From contig JAUWPV010000010.1 in assembly GCA_030611385.1 (NCBI GenBank), forward strand, positions 1 to 56,329: a stretch of 56,329 nt of DNA. Reading direction: 5' to 3'. A model generated the notes under the pieces. That model was not told the DNA's origin. It searched no databases and worked only from the letters and a program-made list of their open reading frames with translations. The position numbers and the translations under genes are program-made. Position 1 is the stretch's first letter, and every line of letters begins with the position of its first letter. This stretch comes from Bacillota bacterium (GTDB lineage: Bacteria; Bacillota; Dethiobacteria; DTU022). Of the stretch, positions 9,844-18,753 are shown in pieces.

Positions 9844-10623
9844 ATGTACAAGCTTCTAAAATTTACAAAAGAACCTCCTCTTGCGGTGATCACCATTAAT
9901 CGCCCCGAAGTAAGAAATGCTCTCTCCAACGCACTTGTTGAAGAGCTGGCCCGATCATTCGGTGAAGTGGAAAAGGATGAAGAGATCAGAGCTTTGATTA
10001 TTACAGGTGAAGGTGAAAAAGCTTTCATGGCGGGAGCAGATATCAAGGAACTCCAAGAACGGAATTTTGTCTTGGGCCGTAAACAAACCAAGCGCCGCCA
10101 GGACGTTTTTAATATGCTATGCGAGATGCCGATTCCGGTAATAGCCGCTATTAATGGATTTGCATTGGGCGCAGGGTTGGAACTTGCCTTGGCCTGTACT
10201 TTACGGGTGGCTTCAAACATCGCAAAGATGGGTTCACCTGAAGTAAATTTGGGGATCATCCCCGGAGATGGCGCTACACAGCGCCTGCCTCGTCTCATTG
10301 GAATTGGGCGGGCTATGGAGATGATCTTAACAGGTAACATGATCAATGCAGACGAAGGCTATCGTATCGGGTTAGTGAATAAAGTTGTTGAGCCGGATCA
10401 GCTTTTAGAAGAAGCGAAAAGGCTTGCCTTGCATATTGCCGCCAAGGCTCCACTGGCTATACAGTATGCAAAAGAAGCGGTTAACCGCTCTCTGGAGGTT
10501 GGATTGTACGAAGGTTTGGCCCATGAATCTTACCTTCATGCTTTGGCCTGTGCAAGTGAAGATAAGAAAGAAGGAGTTGCAGCCTTTTTGGAAAAAAGAG
10601 AACCTCAATACCGGAAAGAATAA
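9844..10623 (+). CDS. Enoyl-CoA hydratase/isomerase (crotonase family)
   Basis: A 259-residue crotonase-fold protein. The oxyanion-hole segment AFMAGADIKEL is present. Both catalytic glutamates of classical enoyl-CoA hydratases align: one in GAGLELAL, one in MGSPEVNLG, followed by IPGDGATQRLPRLIG. This supports true hydratase activity on crotonyl-CoA. ATG 9844 is chosen because GGAG sits about 8 bases upstream and MYKLLKFTKEPPLAVITINRP starts in phase with the family; the 19 extra in-frame codons upstream look non-coding. Fourth gene of the C4-CoA run, 88 bases after the acyl-CoA dehydrogenase. Confidence 0.92.
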   Translation: MYKLLKFTKEPPLAVITINRPEVRNALSNALVEELARSFGEVEKDEEIRALIITGEGEKAFMAGADIKELQERNFVLGRKQTKRRQDVFNMLCEMPIPVIAAINGFALGAGLELALACTLRVASNIAKMGSPEVNLGIIPGDGATQRLPRLIGIGRAMEMILTGNMINADEGYRIGLVNKVVEPDQLLEEAKRLALHIAAKAPLAIQYAKEAVNRSLEVGLYEGLAHESYLHALACASEDKKEGVAAFLEKREPQYRKE

Positions 10624-10669
10624 TAACAGGTTTACGGACAGCCACAATTTGAAAAGGAGCTCATGGAAA

Positions 10670-12013
10670 ATGGAAGAGAAAAGTGTAAGCTTTAAAACGA
10701 CCATTCCGGGCCCCATTTCCAAGAATATGGAAGAACTACGGGTAAAAAATGTACCACGGGGACTTTCTTCTCTGGCGCCGGTTTATGCTGCTGAGGCTAA
10801 TGGGGCGTTAATAAAAGACGTTGATGGGAATGTTTTTATTGATTTTGCCGGTGGGATAGGCACCACAAATGCTGGCCACTGCCCGCCTGAAGTAGTAGAA
10901 GCGATAAGAGAACAAGTCGGAAAGTATATTCACACCTGTTTCCAAGTGGTGCCATATGAACCCTATCTACTTCTTGCAGAAAGATTAAATCAGATTATCC
11001 CCGGCGACTTCAGCAAGAAAACGATGCTGGTGAATAGCGGGGCAGAAGCAGTTGAAAATGCAGTTAAAATAGCTAGAAGGTTTACTAAAAAAACAGGTAT
11101 TATTACTCTTGACTGCAGCTTCCATGGCCGAACCTATCTGGGGATGAGTCTGACCGGTAAGGTGAAACCCTACCGGTATCAATACGGGCCTTTTGTTCCA
11201 GACACTTACAAGATTCCCTCTCCATACTGCTATCGTTGCTTGCAGGGAAAAGAATACCCCGAATGTAATTTAGAATGCCTGGGATTCCTGGATAGATTCT
11301 TCATTACTCAGGCAGAACCTGAAAAGATAGCCGCGATAATAATTGAACCGGTAGAGGGCGAGGGAGGTTTTATTGTTACTCCCCCTGAATATATGCAAAG
11401 ATTAAGAGAAATATGTGATCAAAACAACATTCTTTTGATCATAGATGAAATACAGACCGGTTTTGCGCGGACAGGTAAATTTTTTGCTATGGAACATAGT
11501 GGAGTAGTTCCCGATATTGCTACAACCGCAAAATCGCTGGGAGCAGGATTGCCGATCAGTGCAGTAACCGGTAAAGCGGAGATTATGGATTCCGTAGGGC
11601 CAGGTGAAATTGGCACCACTTATGGAGGGAATCCTGTTGCATGCGCCGCCGCCCTTGAAGTAATCAAAATTATGGAGAAGGAAAATCTTCCGGCCAAAAG
11701 CGAAAAAATAGGGAACCAGATTATGTCCAGGCTGAAAGAGTTTGAGAAAAAATATACTTTCATCGGTGATGTGCGCGGGTTAGGGGCAATGGTCGCATTT
11801 GAGGTTGTTAAAGATCGGGCAACTAAGGAGCCAGATTCCGGCAGGACAGGTAGGATAATTGCCAACTGCATCAACAGTGGTTTGCTCGTTTTAAAAGCGG
11901 GCATTTACGACAATGTAGTCCGCATGCTGGTTCCACTCGTAGTGACTGAAGAGCAACTTGCTACCGGTTTAGGAATTTTGCAGGCTGCACTGGAAAAAGA
12001 GGCTACATCATAA
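10670..12013 (+). CDS. gabT: 4-aminobutyrate aminotransferase (class III, PLP-dependent)
   Basis: A 447-residue class III aminotransferase. Visible are NSGAEAVENAVKIARR (cofactor phosphate region), CSFHGRTYLGMSLTGK, the IDEIQTGFARTGKFFAMEH segment containing the conserved Asp, and the PLP lysine in TTAKSLGAGLPISA. Close likeness to GabT makes 4-aminobutyrate the likely donor and 2-oxoglutarate the acceptor, giving succinate semialdehyde. A Cys-rich insert SPYCYRCLQGKEYPECNLEC near residue 185-205 is seen in a subset of these enzymes. AAGGAG at 10654-10659 supports ATG 10670. Its place beside a CoA-transferase and C4 genes suggests GABA fermentation; related omega-amino acids are possible substrates. 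Confidence 0.87.
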   Translation: MEEKSVSFKTTIPGPISKNMEELRVKNVPRGLSSLAPVYAAEANGALIKDVDGNVFIDFAGGIGTTNAGHCPPEVVEAIREQVGKYIHTCFQVVPYEPYLLLAERLNQIIPGDFSKKTMLVNSGAEAVENAVKIARRFTKKTGIITLDCSFHGRTYLGMSLTGKVKPYRYQYGPFVPDTYKIPSPYCYRCLQGKEYPECNLECLGFLDRFFITQAEPEKIAAIIIEPVEGEGGFIVTPPEYMQRLREICDQNNILLIIDEIQTGFARTGKFFAMEHSGVVPDIATTAKSLGAGLPISAVTGKAEIMDSVGPGEIGTTYGGNPVACAAALEVIKIMEKENLPAKSEKIGNQIMSRLKEFEKKYTFIGDVRGLGAMVAFEVVKDRATKEPDSGRTGRIIANCINSGLLVLKAGIYDNVVRMLVPLVVTEEQLATGLGILQAALEKEATS

Positions 12014-12144
12014 AAAAGTATCAATAGATTGTGACAGTGCTTAAACCGATCTTGCTGGCAGGCTGCCTGCAAAAAGTTTGTTTTATGCATTATTAAAGTA
12101 ATCTTTCCCGTAGCCGGCATTAATCTTTAAAGGAGATTCATGAA

Positions 12145-13653
12145 GTGAATACTAACTATGAACAGCTGTCAGATAGAGTGCGAAATATTAAGCTACGGAA
12201 TCGAATAACTCCCCCGGAAATGACAGCATCTGCGGTGAAGGATGGTGCAACTCTGGCTACAAGCGGCATGGCCAGAGCCGGTTATCCAAAAGCTTTTCCT
12301 CTTGCTCTGGCCGACCGGGGGCGGGCTGGAGAGAAGTTGCAAGTCAACCTCTATACCGGAGCTTCTGTAGGTGAAGAACTGGACGGACAACTTAGCTCTC
12401 TGCATATGATCAAGAGAAGGTTGCCTTACCAATCGATTAGATCAATTCGTGGAGAAATCAATAATCGAAATATTTTCTTCGTTGATCAACACCTGAGCCA
12501 AACAGCCGAACAGGTTCGCTATGGTTACCTTGGCAAAATAGATCTGGCTGTAATCGAAGCACTGGCTATCACGGAGGATGGTGGAATTATCCCGACCACT
12601 TCAGTCGGTAACTCTCCTACTTATGCCCGGGAAGCCGAAGCGGCCGTGGTGGAAATAAATACGGCCCAACCCCCGGAACTGGAAGGAATTCATGATATAT
12701 ATATTCCTGGCGATCCCCCTTTTCGTCGGGAAATACCTCTCTACCGCACCCAGGATCGCATCGGGCTGCCGTATATCGAGGTGCCGCTGGAGAAGATACA
12801 CTATATTATTGGCTCAGATGTAGCGGATAATCCTTATTCGATTGCTGTCCCTGACGAGGTATCGCTCAAGATTGCATGGCAATTATGTAATTTCTTGAAA
12901 AGTGAAATCGCAGTTGGGCGACTTCCGGCTAACCTGCTTCCGGTACAGAGTGGCGTCGGGACAATCGGAAATGCTATCCTCGAAGGTTTGTCTGAATTTA
13001 GTGGAGTAGAAATATATTCCGAAGTGCTCCAAGACAATGTTTTTAAATTAATGGAAGAAGGTAAAATTGTCGCTGCCTCGGGGTGTGCGATCACATTATC
13101 TCAGGAGGGGCAAAAACGTTATCTTCCCCGACTTAGTTTATTCAAAGACAGGATGGTTTTACGGCCTCAGGAAATCAGCAACCAACCTGAATTAATCAGA
13201 AGGCTCGGTGTAATCGCGATTAATACGGCCGTAGAACTGGATCTATATGGCCAGATTAATTCCACACATTATATGGGATCCGAGCTGCTTAACGGGATTG
13301 GCGGTTCAGGCGATTTTGCCCGCAACGGGTCATTATCTATTTTTGTAACTCCCTCCACTATCAAAGACGGCGCTATATCATGTATTGTGCCAATGGTTAC
13401 TCACACTGATCATACCGAACATGATGTTATGATTATCGTCACAGAGGAAGGCATTGCCGATCTCAGAGGGCTTTCAGCTGTAGAAAGGGCAGAATCAATT
13501 ATTGATAATTGTGCGGCACCGCAATATCGATCATTACTACGAGAATATTTAATGGAAGCGATTAATATGAGCGGTGGTAATCGGCCGCATCTTTTGGAAA
13601 AGGCTTACCAGTGGCATTTGCGCCTACAGGAGACTGGAAGGATGTTCGAATAA
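12145..13653 (+). CDS. Acetyl-CoA hydrolase/succinate-type CoA-transferase
   Basis: A 502-residue CoA-transferase of the acetyl-CoA hydrolase/transferase (Cat1/AarC-like) family. Key features are GVGTIGNAI, the catalytic glutamate in IYSEVLQDN, and the C-terminal GIGGSGDFARNG and MVTHTDHTEHDV motifs with GIADLRGLS. These enzymes move CoA between acetyl-CoA and acids such as succinate, butyrate or 4-hydroxybutyrate. GTG 12145 is preceded by AAAGGAG. Placed 131 bases after gabT, it could activate 4-hydroxybutyrate in the GABA route. Substrate preference (succinate, 4-hydroxybutyrate or butyrate) cannot be fixed from sequence. Confidence 0.88.
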   Translation: MNTNYEQLSDRVRNIKLRNRITPPEMTASAVKDGATLATSGMARAGYPKAFPLALADRGRAGEKLQVNLYTGASVGEELDGQLSSLHMIKRRLPYQSIRSIRGEINNRNIFFVDQHLSQTAEQVRYGYLGKIDLAVIEALAITEDGGIIPTTSVGNSPTYAREAEAAVVEINTAQPPELEGIHDIYIPGDPPFRREIPLYRTQDRIGLPYIEVPLEKIHYIIGSDVADNPYSIAVPDEVSLKIAWQLCNFLKSEIAVGRLPANLLPVQSGVGTIGNAILEGLSEFSGVEIYSEVLQDNVFKLMEEGKIVAASGCAITLSQEGQKRYLPRLSLFKDRMVLRPQEISNQPELIRRLGVIAINTAVELDLYGQINSTHYMGSELLNGIGGSGDFARNGSLSIFVTPSTIKDGAISCIVPMVTHTDHTEHDVMIIVTEEGIADLRGLSAVERAESIIDNCAAPQYRSLLREYLMEAINMSGGNRPHLLEKAYQWHLRLQETGRMFE

Positions 13654-13675
13654 AGTAGAAATTGTACAAGGAGGT

Positions 13676-13789
13676 ATGCTGATTGCTTATATAAAAGGAA
13701 GAACCGATTACTGCCTTGGAGGCAGATTTCAGATCATTTGCCTGCAGGGAGAAAGGAGACTACTTGATGGAGGAAATAGTGAACGATGA
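13676..13789 (+). CDS. Possible 37-codon leader ORF overlapping the next gene by ATGA
   Basis: ATG 13676 opens 37 codons (MLIAYIKGRTDYCLGG at the start) and ends at TGA 13787-13789, which overlaps the ATG of the next gene. AAGGAGG at 13668-13674 is strong but only one base from this ATG. Overlap stop-start suggests translational coupling. I recognise no family; it could be chance. Confidence 0.25.
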   Translation: MLIAYIKGRTDYCLGGRFQIICLQGERRLLDGGNSER

Positions 13790-14802
13790 AACTTGAAGGT
13801 AATTGTCAAACCACAGCCATGGGTATCATGCCCCAAACCGATGTAGAAAAAGCGCTCAAACTGGCTCTCTCCCTTGACATTCCTTACTGGCCACAGCTGC
13901 CCAAAGTAAATTTTTTTGAGGATATGTATGTCCAGATCTCCGAGCATTTCCCCGGAATAACTCTTGATGAAGAAAAGCGACTTATTCATTTTTCAATTGA
14001 CCGGTTTTACGAGGACCTGGAAGAGTTTCTGCAGCGCTGGGAAGAAGAAGAATATTTTCGTCTTTCACCCGAATATTCGGTAGTCTTTCACCGCTTTCTC
14101 GAACAAGACCTCTCGAGTTATAAATTTATCCGCGGCCAGAATATTGGTCCGGTCAGTTACGGGCTTAAAATACTCGATGAAAACAAAAAGCCGATGATTT
14201 ACTATGAGGAAGTAAGGCAGATTGTTTTCGACTTTGTGGCTAAAAAACTGCAGGCCCAGTTAAGTGAGATGCAGAAAGTCCACACCGGTGCCTTTGTCTG
14301 GGTCGACGAGCCGGGTTTGGAAATGATCTTCATGGCCTTTAGCGGCTATATCAGCGAGCGGGCGAGAGAGGATTACCGGATTTTCCTGGATAGCTTTCCC
14401 GGACCCAAAGGGGTGCACCTCTGCGGCAACCCCGACTGGTCGTTTCTGCTGCAGATGGATTTGGATGTCTTGTCTCTCGATGTTTTTGCCCGCGGTCATA
14501 TCTTTAGCCGCTATACAGAAGATATTCGCGCCTTCCTCGATCACGGTGGTATTATTTCCTGGGGAATAACGCCGACCTTGACCGAGGAATATGAGAAGGA
14601 AAACGTGCAATCGATGATCGTTATACTTGATAGCCTCTGGAAGAGTCTTGACCAGGCCGGTATCCCTTACGAGCAGCTTCTGGCCCAAGCCTGGCTTGCA
14701 CCGGCCCGCTGCTGCCTGGTCAATCAGGATGGTGAAGAAACAGTTGCCAAATCATTTCGCCTCCTAAAGGAAGTCGCCGATCATTTTAAAGCCCGGTTGT
14801 AA
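13786..14802 (+). CDS. MetE C-terminal-like (cobalamin-independent methionine synthase-like) protein
   Basis: A 338-residue protein resembling the zinc barrel of MetE/UroD-fold methyltransferases. VHLCGNPDW gives the His-x-Cys pair and PARCCLV near the C-terminus supplies the late cysteine, matching the zinc ligand order of MetE. The folate-binding N-terminal half of MetE is missing, so this is the short stand-alone type found in anaerobes, where a corrinoid protein or other methyl donor is presumed. No methyl-donor gene is adjacent. Ribosome binding site GGAGGA is about 15 bases from ATG 13786, so coupling to the upstream short ORF or an internal ATG at 13819 is possible. Methyl acceptor unknown. 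Confidence 0.7.
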   Translation: MKLEGNCQTTAMGIMPQTDVEKALKLALSLDIPYWPQLPKVNFFEDMYVQISEHFPGITLDEEKRLIHFSIDRFYEDLEEFLQRWEEEEYFRLSPEYSVVFHRFLEQDLSSYKFIRGQNIGPVSYGLKILDENKKPMIYYEEVRQIVFDFVAKKLQAQLSEMQKVHTGAFVWVDEPGLEMIFMAFSGYISERAREDYRIFLDSFPGPKGVHLCGNPDWSFLLQMDLDVLSLDVFARGHIFSRYTEDIRAFLDHGGIISWGITPTLTEEYEKENVQSMIVILDSLWKSLDQAGIPYEQLLAQAWLAPARCCLVNQDGEETVAKSFRLLKEVADHFKARL

Positions 14803-14811
14803 GCAAAATAG

Positions 14812-14853
14812 GAGCCTAATTCCACCCCCGGGATTAGGCTCTAAGTGTTTTTT
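14812..14853 (+). terminator. Rho-independent terminator after the MetE-like gene
   Basis: GAGCCTAAT at 14812-14820 pairs with ATTAGGCTC at 14833-14841, with extra pairs inside, then TAAGTGTTTTTT. It sits 10 bases past the stop of the MetE-like gene. Confidence 0.75.
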
Positions 14854-15010
14854 CGCAGTATTGTCAAGTAATCTTCATAAGCAAAGACACGGTTCCTGCG
14901 AACGTTTTCTGTTTGTTTCAGAATACCCAGATTGACCAAAACAGGACTGCTTTGGGATAGCGCTTGTTTATAGTTATTACTAATAGCAGAGTAAATAGAA
15001 ATATGTAAAT
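14841..15010 (-). pseudogene. Remnant of a Fic-family protein C-terminus
   Basis: On the minus strand a frame ends at TAG (14841-14843) with a tail reading VLVNLGILKQTENVRRNRVF then AYEDYLTILRKNT. This matches the winged-helix and end segment of Fic/DOC proteins (LVELGILKE...RNR.F.YE.YL.IL). Upstream the frame continues about 20 codons to near 15010 and then degrades; the catalytic HPFxxGNGR part is absent. So only a 3' fragment remains. Its stop lies inside the terminator of the opposite gene. Fic proteins AMPylate targets, often as toxins; this fragment cannot. The rest of the gap up to the MATE gene shows no gene. Confidence 0.5.
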
Positions 15011-15204
15011 TGACTTAAACCCCATGCACACGAAGTTTCATTATCTACTTGGACGATTAGATTTCTGGTGACTATAATACCGCCAGCATTTTAACTGCTT
15101 GTATTGATTTATCTATATACCTCTTGCCCAGTCTGAGGTTTAGACGTAGAATAAGCACATGCCTGCCGCCTTAAAGGGCAAACGAGAAGGAGACCATCGT
15201 AAAA

Positions 15205-16572
15205 ATGCAGAATAACGCCGCTCAAATGGGTGAAGAAAGTATAACCAGGCTTTTAATCCGATTTTCTTTACCGGCTACGACCGGCATGCTGGTTATGGCT
15301 ACTTATAATATTGTGGATACAATCTTTGTCGGCATGCTCGGTAGTAAAGCTATTGCGGCGCTGTCGATTGCTTTTCCCTTCCAGATGCTTTTAGGTGCAC
15401 TTGGGATCGGCACCGGTGTTGGCGCTGCGTCGCTGATATCACGTTCCTTGGGCTCCGGCCATAAGGATGTGGCTACGAAAGCGGTTGGTCAGGTGATCAG
15501 CCTCTCGGTGCTCTACGGTGTGGTGATAGCCCTGGTCGGATTTTATTTTCTCGAACCGTTACTGGTAATCTTCGGTGCCACGCCGGATATTATTGCCCTG
15601 ACCGGAGAGTACGTTATTGTTATAACCAGCGGTTCGGTCATGTTCTTCCTGATCATGAGCCTGAACAACGTGGTCCGGGGAGCAGGCAACCCGAAGTTGT
15701 CGATGTATGTGATGATTATTTCAGCAATAACCAATATAATCCTCGACCCGATATTTATTTTTCAGCTGGGAATGGGAGTCCAGGGAGCTGCTGTGGCTAC
15801 AGTGATCGCAAAGATTGTCGGTGTAGTGATCATGCTGCGCTACTTTACTTCCGGCAAAGGTGTACTAACTATTAACTTTTCCTGCCTTAGGCCCTGCCTG
15901 GAAACTATCCGAAAAATATATGTTATCGGTTTTCCGGCAATGATAATGCAGCTTTCGACCAACCTTTCACTGGTCATTGCCAATAACATCCTGGCTCTTT
16001 ACGGTCACTTGGCTATCGCCTCTCTGGGTTTGATTTTCCGCCTGTTTATGTTTGCCTTGATGCCGGTTATCGGTATTTCGCAGGGACTTTTGCCAATTAT
16101 TGGTTTTAATTTCGGAGCGGGCAAAATGCATCGCATCCGCGAAGCTCTGCTAAAAGGAGTTGCTCTCAGCACAGGCATCGTTATTCTATTCGGAACTGTT
16201 TATTTTATCTGGCCTTCCCTTTTCCTGAATATCTTCACCAGAGAAACAGAACTGATAACCCTGGGCAGCCGGGCATTACGGATCATGGTGATCATGTTCC
16301 CTGTAATCGGAGCCCAGATAGTTTTTGCCACCTATTTTCAGGCGATCGGCAAGGGAATGCCCTCATTGCTTTTGTCAATATTGCGGGAAGTGATTTTATT
16401 TATTCCGCTACTGTTGTTCTTTTCCAGTTTTTTAGGTTTAGACGGAATCTGGATTTCGCGTCCGGTAAGCGATCTTCTGGCTTTTATGGTCACGTTTATT
16501 CTTATTAAACGTGAACTAAAACGCCAGGGAATTCCCCTTCGCTCGGCATTATTGGCACTGGAGAAAAGTTAA
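15205..16572 (+). CDS. MATE family efflux transporter
   Basis: A 455-residue polytopic membrane protein with about 12 hydrophobic segments in two related halves. MATE landmarks: VDTIFVGMLGSKAIAALSIAFP in the first helices, SRSLGSGH, NNVVRGAGNPKLSMY, and in the second half GISQGLLPIIGFNFGAGK. It should export drugs or metabolites using a cation gradient. AAGGAG lies about 13 bases before ATG 15205. Upstream is a decayed region; downstream, 60 bases away, a PilZ gene follows in the same direction. No adjacent MarR/TetR regulator gives a clue to substrate. Confidence 0.92.
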   Translation: MQNNAAQMGEESITRLLIRFSLPATTGMLVMATYNIVDTIFVGMLGSKAIAALSIAFPFQMLLGALGIGTGVGAASLISRSLGSGHKDVATKAVGQVISLSVLYGVVIALVGFYFLEPLLVIFGATPDIIALTGEYVIVITSGSVMFFLIMSLNNVVRGAGNPKLSMYVMIISAITNIILDPIFIFQLGMGVQGAAVATVIAKIVGVVIMLRYFTSGKGVLTINFSCLRPCLETIRKIYVIGFPAMIMQLSTNLSLVIANNILALYGHLAIASLGLIFRLFMFALMPVIGISQGLLPIIGFNFGAGKMHRIREALLKGVALSTGIVILFGTVYFIWPSLFLNIFTRETELITLGSRALRIMVIMFPVIGAQIVFATYFQAIGKGMPSLLLSILREVILFIPLLLFFSSFLGLDGIWISRPVSDLLAFMVTFILIKRELKRQGIPLRSALLALEKS

Positions 16573-16632
16573 TAGCAATATGGCAGGATTTTAGCTTTTA
16601 GTGGAGAAATCACCAGCAGGAGGAAGTTGATT

Positions 16633-17304
16633 ATGGATAATCAGGAATTAATCGAAATAATATTTTCACCCGGCAGCAGGGTTATAATTGAATATGTCGA
16701 TGCTCAAGAGGCGATAGTAAACTGCAGTACCCGGGTAGAAGATCTAGAAGGTTTATACCTTGTCTTGCAGGCACCGCTTGTTGAAAACATCCCGGTAGTT
16801 TTTCGTGAGAGCCAGGAACTGACCCTGCGGCGTTTGGCTGATCAGAAAAAAGAAGCTTATCTGACTAATGTGTTTGTTATTGACATCCGTCAGGGTAAAA
16901 TACCCCTGTTGGTATGCAGTAAGCCGCAAAAAATAGAAAAGACTTCGCTTCGCCACTTTTCCCGCTTTAGTGTAGACCTGCCTTTTAAATATACCATCGG
17001 GGCGACTTCAGGTTCAGGTATGTTAAGCGACTTATCATTGAACGGTTGCTACGCCTTGATAGATCAAGATCCGCAAGTTGACGAAGGGGTAGTTTTGAAT
17101 CTATCAGTGAATATACCGGGAGAGGCGGACATAATCGTAAAAGGCAAGGTAATCAGGAAAGATCATCTGGCAGATAGCGGCAAAGTTGGCATAGCCGTTG
17201 ATTATCACGAGATATCAGATGCAGTAAAAGAAGCTATCTATAACTATATATTTCAACTACAGCTAACCAGCGATCGCTTTTTTGGTGTTAAGCCCGATTT
17301 GTAG
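16633..17304 (+). CDS. PilZ domain c-di-GMP receptor (YcgR-like flagellar brake type)
   Basis: About 223 residues. The N-terminal half (1-100) resembles the YcgR-N domain; the C-terminal half is PilZ. The two c-di-GMP binding motifs are seen: RHFSRF (RxxxR) near residue 110 and DLSLNGC (D/NxSxxG) near 135. It should bind the c-di-GMP that the GGDEF/HD-GYP proteins in this window make and break, probably changing motility or surface behaviour. ATG 16633 is chosen because AGGAGGA ends 8 bases before; an in-frame TTG lies two codons upstream. A hairpin follows the stop. Confidence 0.9.
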   Translation: MDNQELIEIIFSPGSRVIIEYVDAQEAIVNCSTRVEDLEGLYLVLQAPLVENIPVVFRESQELTLRRLADQKKEAYLTNVFVIDIRQGKIPLLVCSKPQKIEKTSLRHFSRFSVDLPFKYTIGATSGSGMLSDLSLNGCYALIDQDPQVDEGVVLNLSVNIPGEADIIVKGKVIRKDHLADSGKVGIAVDYHEISDAVKEAIYNYIFQLQLTSDRFFGVKPDL

Positions 17305-17330
17305 CATAAAAATACAAAAGGGACAAACAT

Positions 17331-17375
17331 AAGGAACGATTCTTTTTATATTATATTTAAAGGATGGTTCCTTTT
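17331..17375 (+). terminator. Likely terminator after the PilZ gene
   Basis: AAGGAAC (17331-17337) pairs with GTTCCTT (17367-17373), with further weak pairing inside an A/T-rich loop, followed by a short T run. It ends just before the next gene. Confidence 0.45.
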
Positions 17376-17398
17376 CTGTTTAATAGGGGAAATTACCG

Positions 17399-18715
17399 AT
17401 GGAAATAATTATCAGGATGATCAAAGAACAGGCTGAAAAGAATCGCGAATTCCTGGTGCAGTTAATCCAGGATGCTGTCAGAATAAGCAGTTATTCCGGC
17501 GAGCCCGAAAAGATTCAGCTCTTTCTGCAGCAGAAATTAGCCGATCTTGGTATGGAAAACCGGTTGATCAAGGTAAAACCGGAAAGGCTGGAGCAGTATA
17601 AAGGCTTCAGTTATGATGGTTTTTCCTATGACCACCGCTATAATCTGGTTGGTGTGAAGAGTGGAAGCGGCCCGGAATGTTTAGCAGAAATAGCTGATGC
17701 AAGCAAACACGGGAAATCACTGATCCTTAACGGGCATGTCGATGTTGTCCCCCCCGGAGATATTTCCTGCTGGGACGACGATCCCTTAAGCGGCAAGTAT
17801 GAGCAGGGGAAGGTCTACGGCAGGGGTTCACTTGATATGAAAGGCGGCCTTTCAGCAGCAATTACAGCAATTAAGATCCTTCAGGAACTGAACTTTGCCA
17901 ACTACGGTGATATTATTTTCGCCAGTGTCTGTGGGGAAGAAACTGGTGGTAGCGGCGCTTTTGCTCTTGTCGAAGATGGAATAAACGCTGATGGCTGTAT
18001 CATTCTTGAGCCGACGAAGCTGAAGATATGTCATATTCAATCGGGATGCCACACCTTTAAACTCACAATCAGGGGTCGTTCGATTCATGCCTGTATGGCT
18101 TACAAGGGAATCAATGCAATTGATAAATTCTATGTTATCTACGACGCGCTGAAGATTATGGACCGCCGCCGGCACGAACAGTTTGGCAGTGAATATGCCG
18201 CATGTTACGAAAATCCCAACAATATAGCACCCCTGAACGTTGGGACTATCACAGCCGGAGAATGGCCTTCAAGCGTGCCCGACCGGCTCGAAGCCCATGG
18301 GCGAATGGGCATATTTCCCGGGGAAACCGTGGAGGAGATGCACCGTGATTTCGAAGCAACGGTCCGGACAGCTGTAGCCGGAGATCCCTGGCTGTCAGAA
18401 AATCAGCCCGAGATCGAATGGTATGAAGGGCTCTTCGAGCCGGCAAGCACAGATGCTAACAGTGATCTGGCCAATACCCTGACTGCTTGCCACCGTGATA
18501 TATTAGGCCGTACCCTGGAGTTTGAGGCGGCCACCTATGGATCAGATATGCGTATCTTCAGCCTTTACGCTAATATTCCTACAGTCATGTATGGTCCCGG
18601 TGATGTCAGTTTTGCCCATACTGTTAATGAATACATAGAAATCGACGATGTTCTTGACGCAGTCTGTTCGCTAGCTCTGATGATAGTCTATTGGTGTGGT
18701 GGGGATTTCTCGTAG
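17399..18715 (+). CDS. M20 family metallopeptidase/deacetylase (ArgE/DapE-like)
   Basis: A 438-residue M20 enzyme. Motifs in order: NGHVDVVPPG (metal His and Asp) near residue 113, GRGSLDMKGG with the bridging Asp near 145, the general-base CGEETGG near 180, a metal glutamate in ILEPTK, and the late histidine in SFAHTVNEYI. These enzymes remove N-acyl groups or cleave small peptides with a two-zinc centre in the cytoplasm. It resembles acetylornithine deacetylase/succinyl-diaminopimelate desuccinylase relatives, but no arginine or lysine biosynthetic genes flank it, so a catabolic peptidase role is as likely. AGGGGA precedes ATG 17399. Confidence 0.85.
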   Translation: MEIIIRMIKEQAEKNREFLVQLIQDAVRISSYSGEPEKIQLFLQQKLADLGMENRLIKVKPERLEQYKGFSYDGFSYDHRYNLVGVKSGSGPECLAEIADASKHGKSLILNGHVDVVPPGDISCWDDDPLSGKYEQGKVYGRGSLDMKGGLSAAITAIKILQELNFANYGDIIFASVCGEETGGSGAFALVEDGINADGCIILEPTKLKICHIQSGCHTFKLTIRGRSIHACMAYKGINAIDKFYVIYDALKIMDRRRHEQFGSEYAACYENPNNIAPLNVGTITAGEWPSSVPDRLEAHGRMGIFPGETVEEMHRDFEATVRTAVAGDPWLSENQPEIEWYEGLFEPASTDANSDLANTLTACHRDILGRTLEFEAATYGSDMRIFSLYANIPTVMYGPGDVSFAHTVNEYIEIDDVLDAVCSLALMIVYWCGGDFS

Positions 18716-18753
18716 CGAGGCTGCAATAATTATTGTCTTAAGGAGTACCGTTT

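Noticed and set aside
13654-13785. Riboswitch (SAM or cobalamin) before the MetE-like gene
   Set aside because: The gap is only 130 bases and lacks recognisable riboswitch conserved elements.
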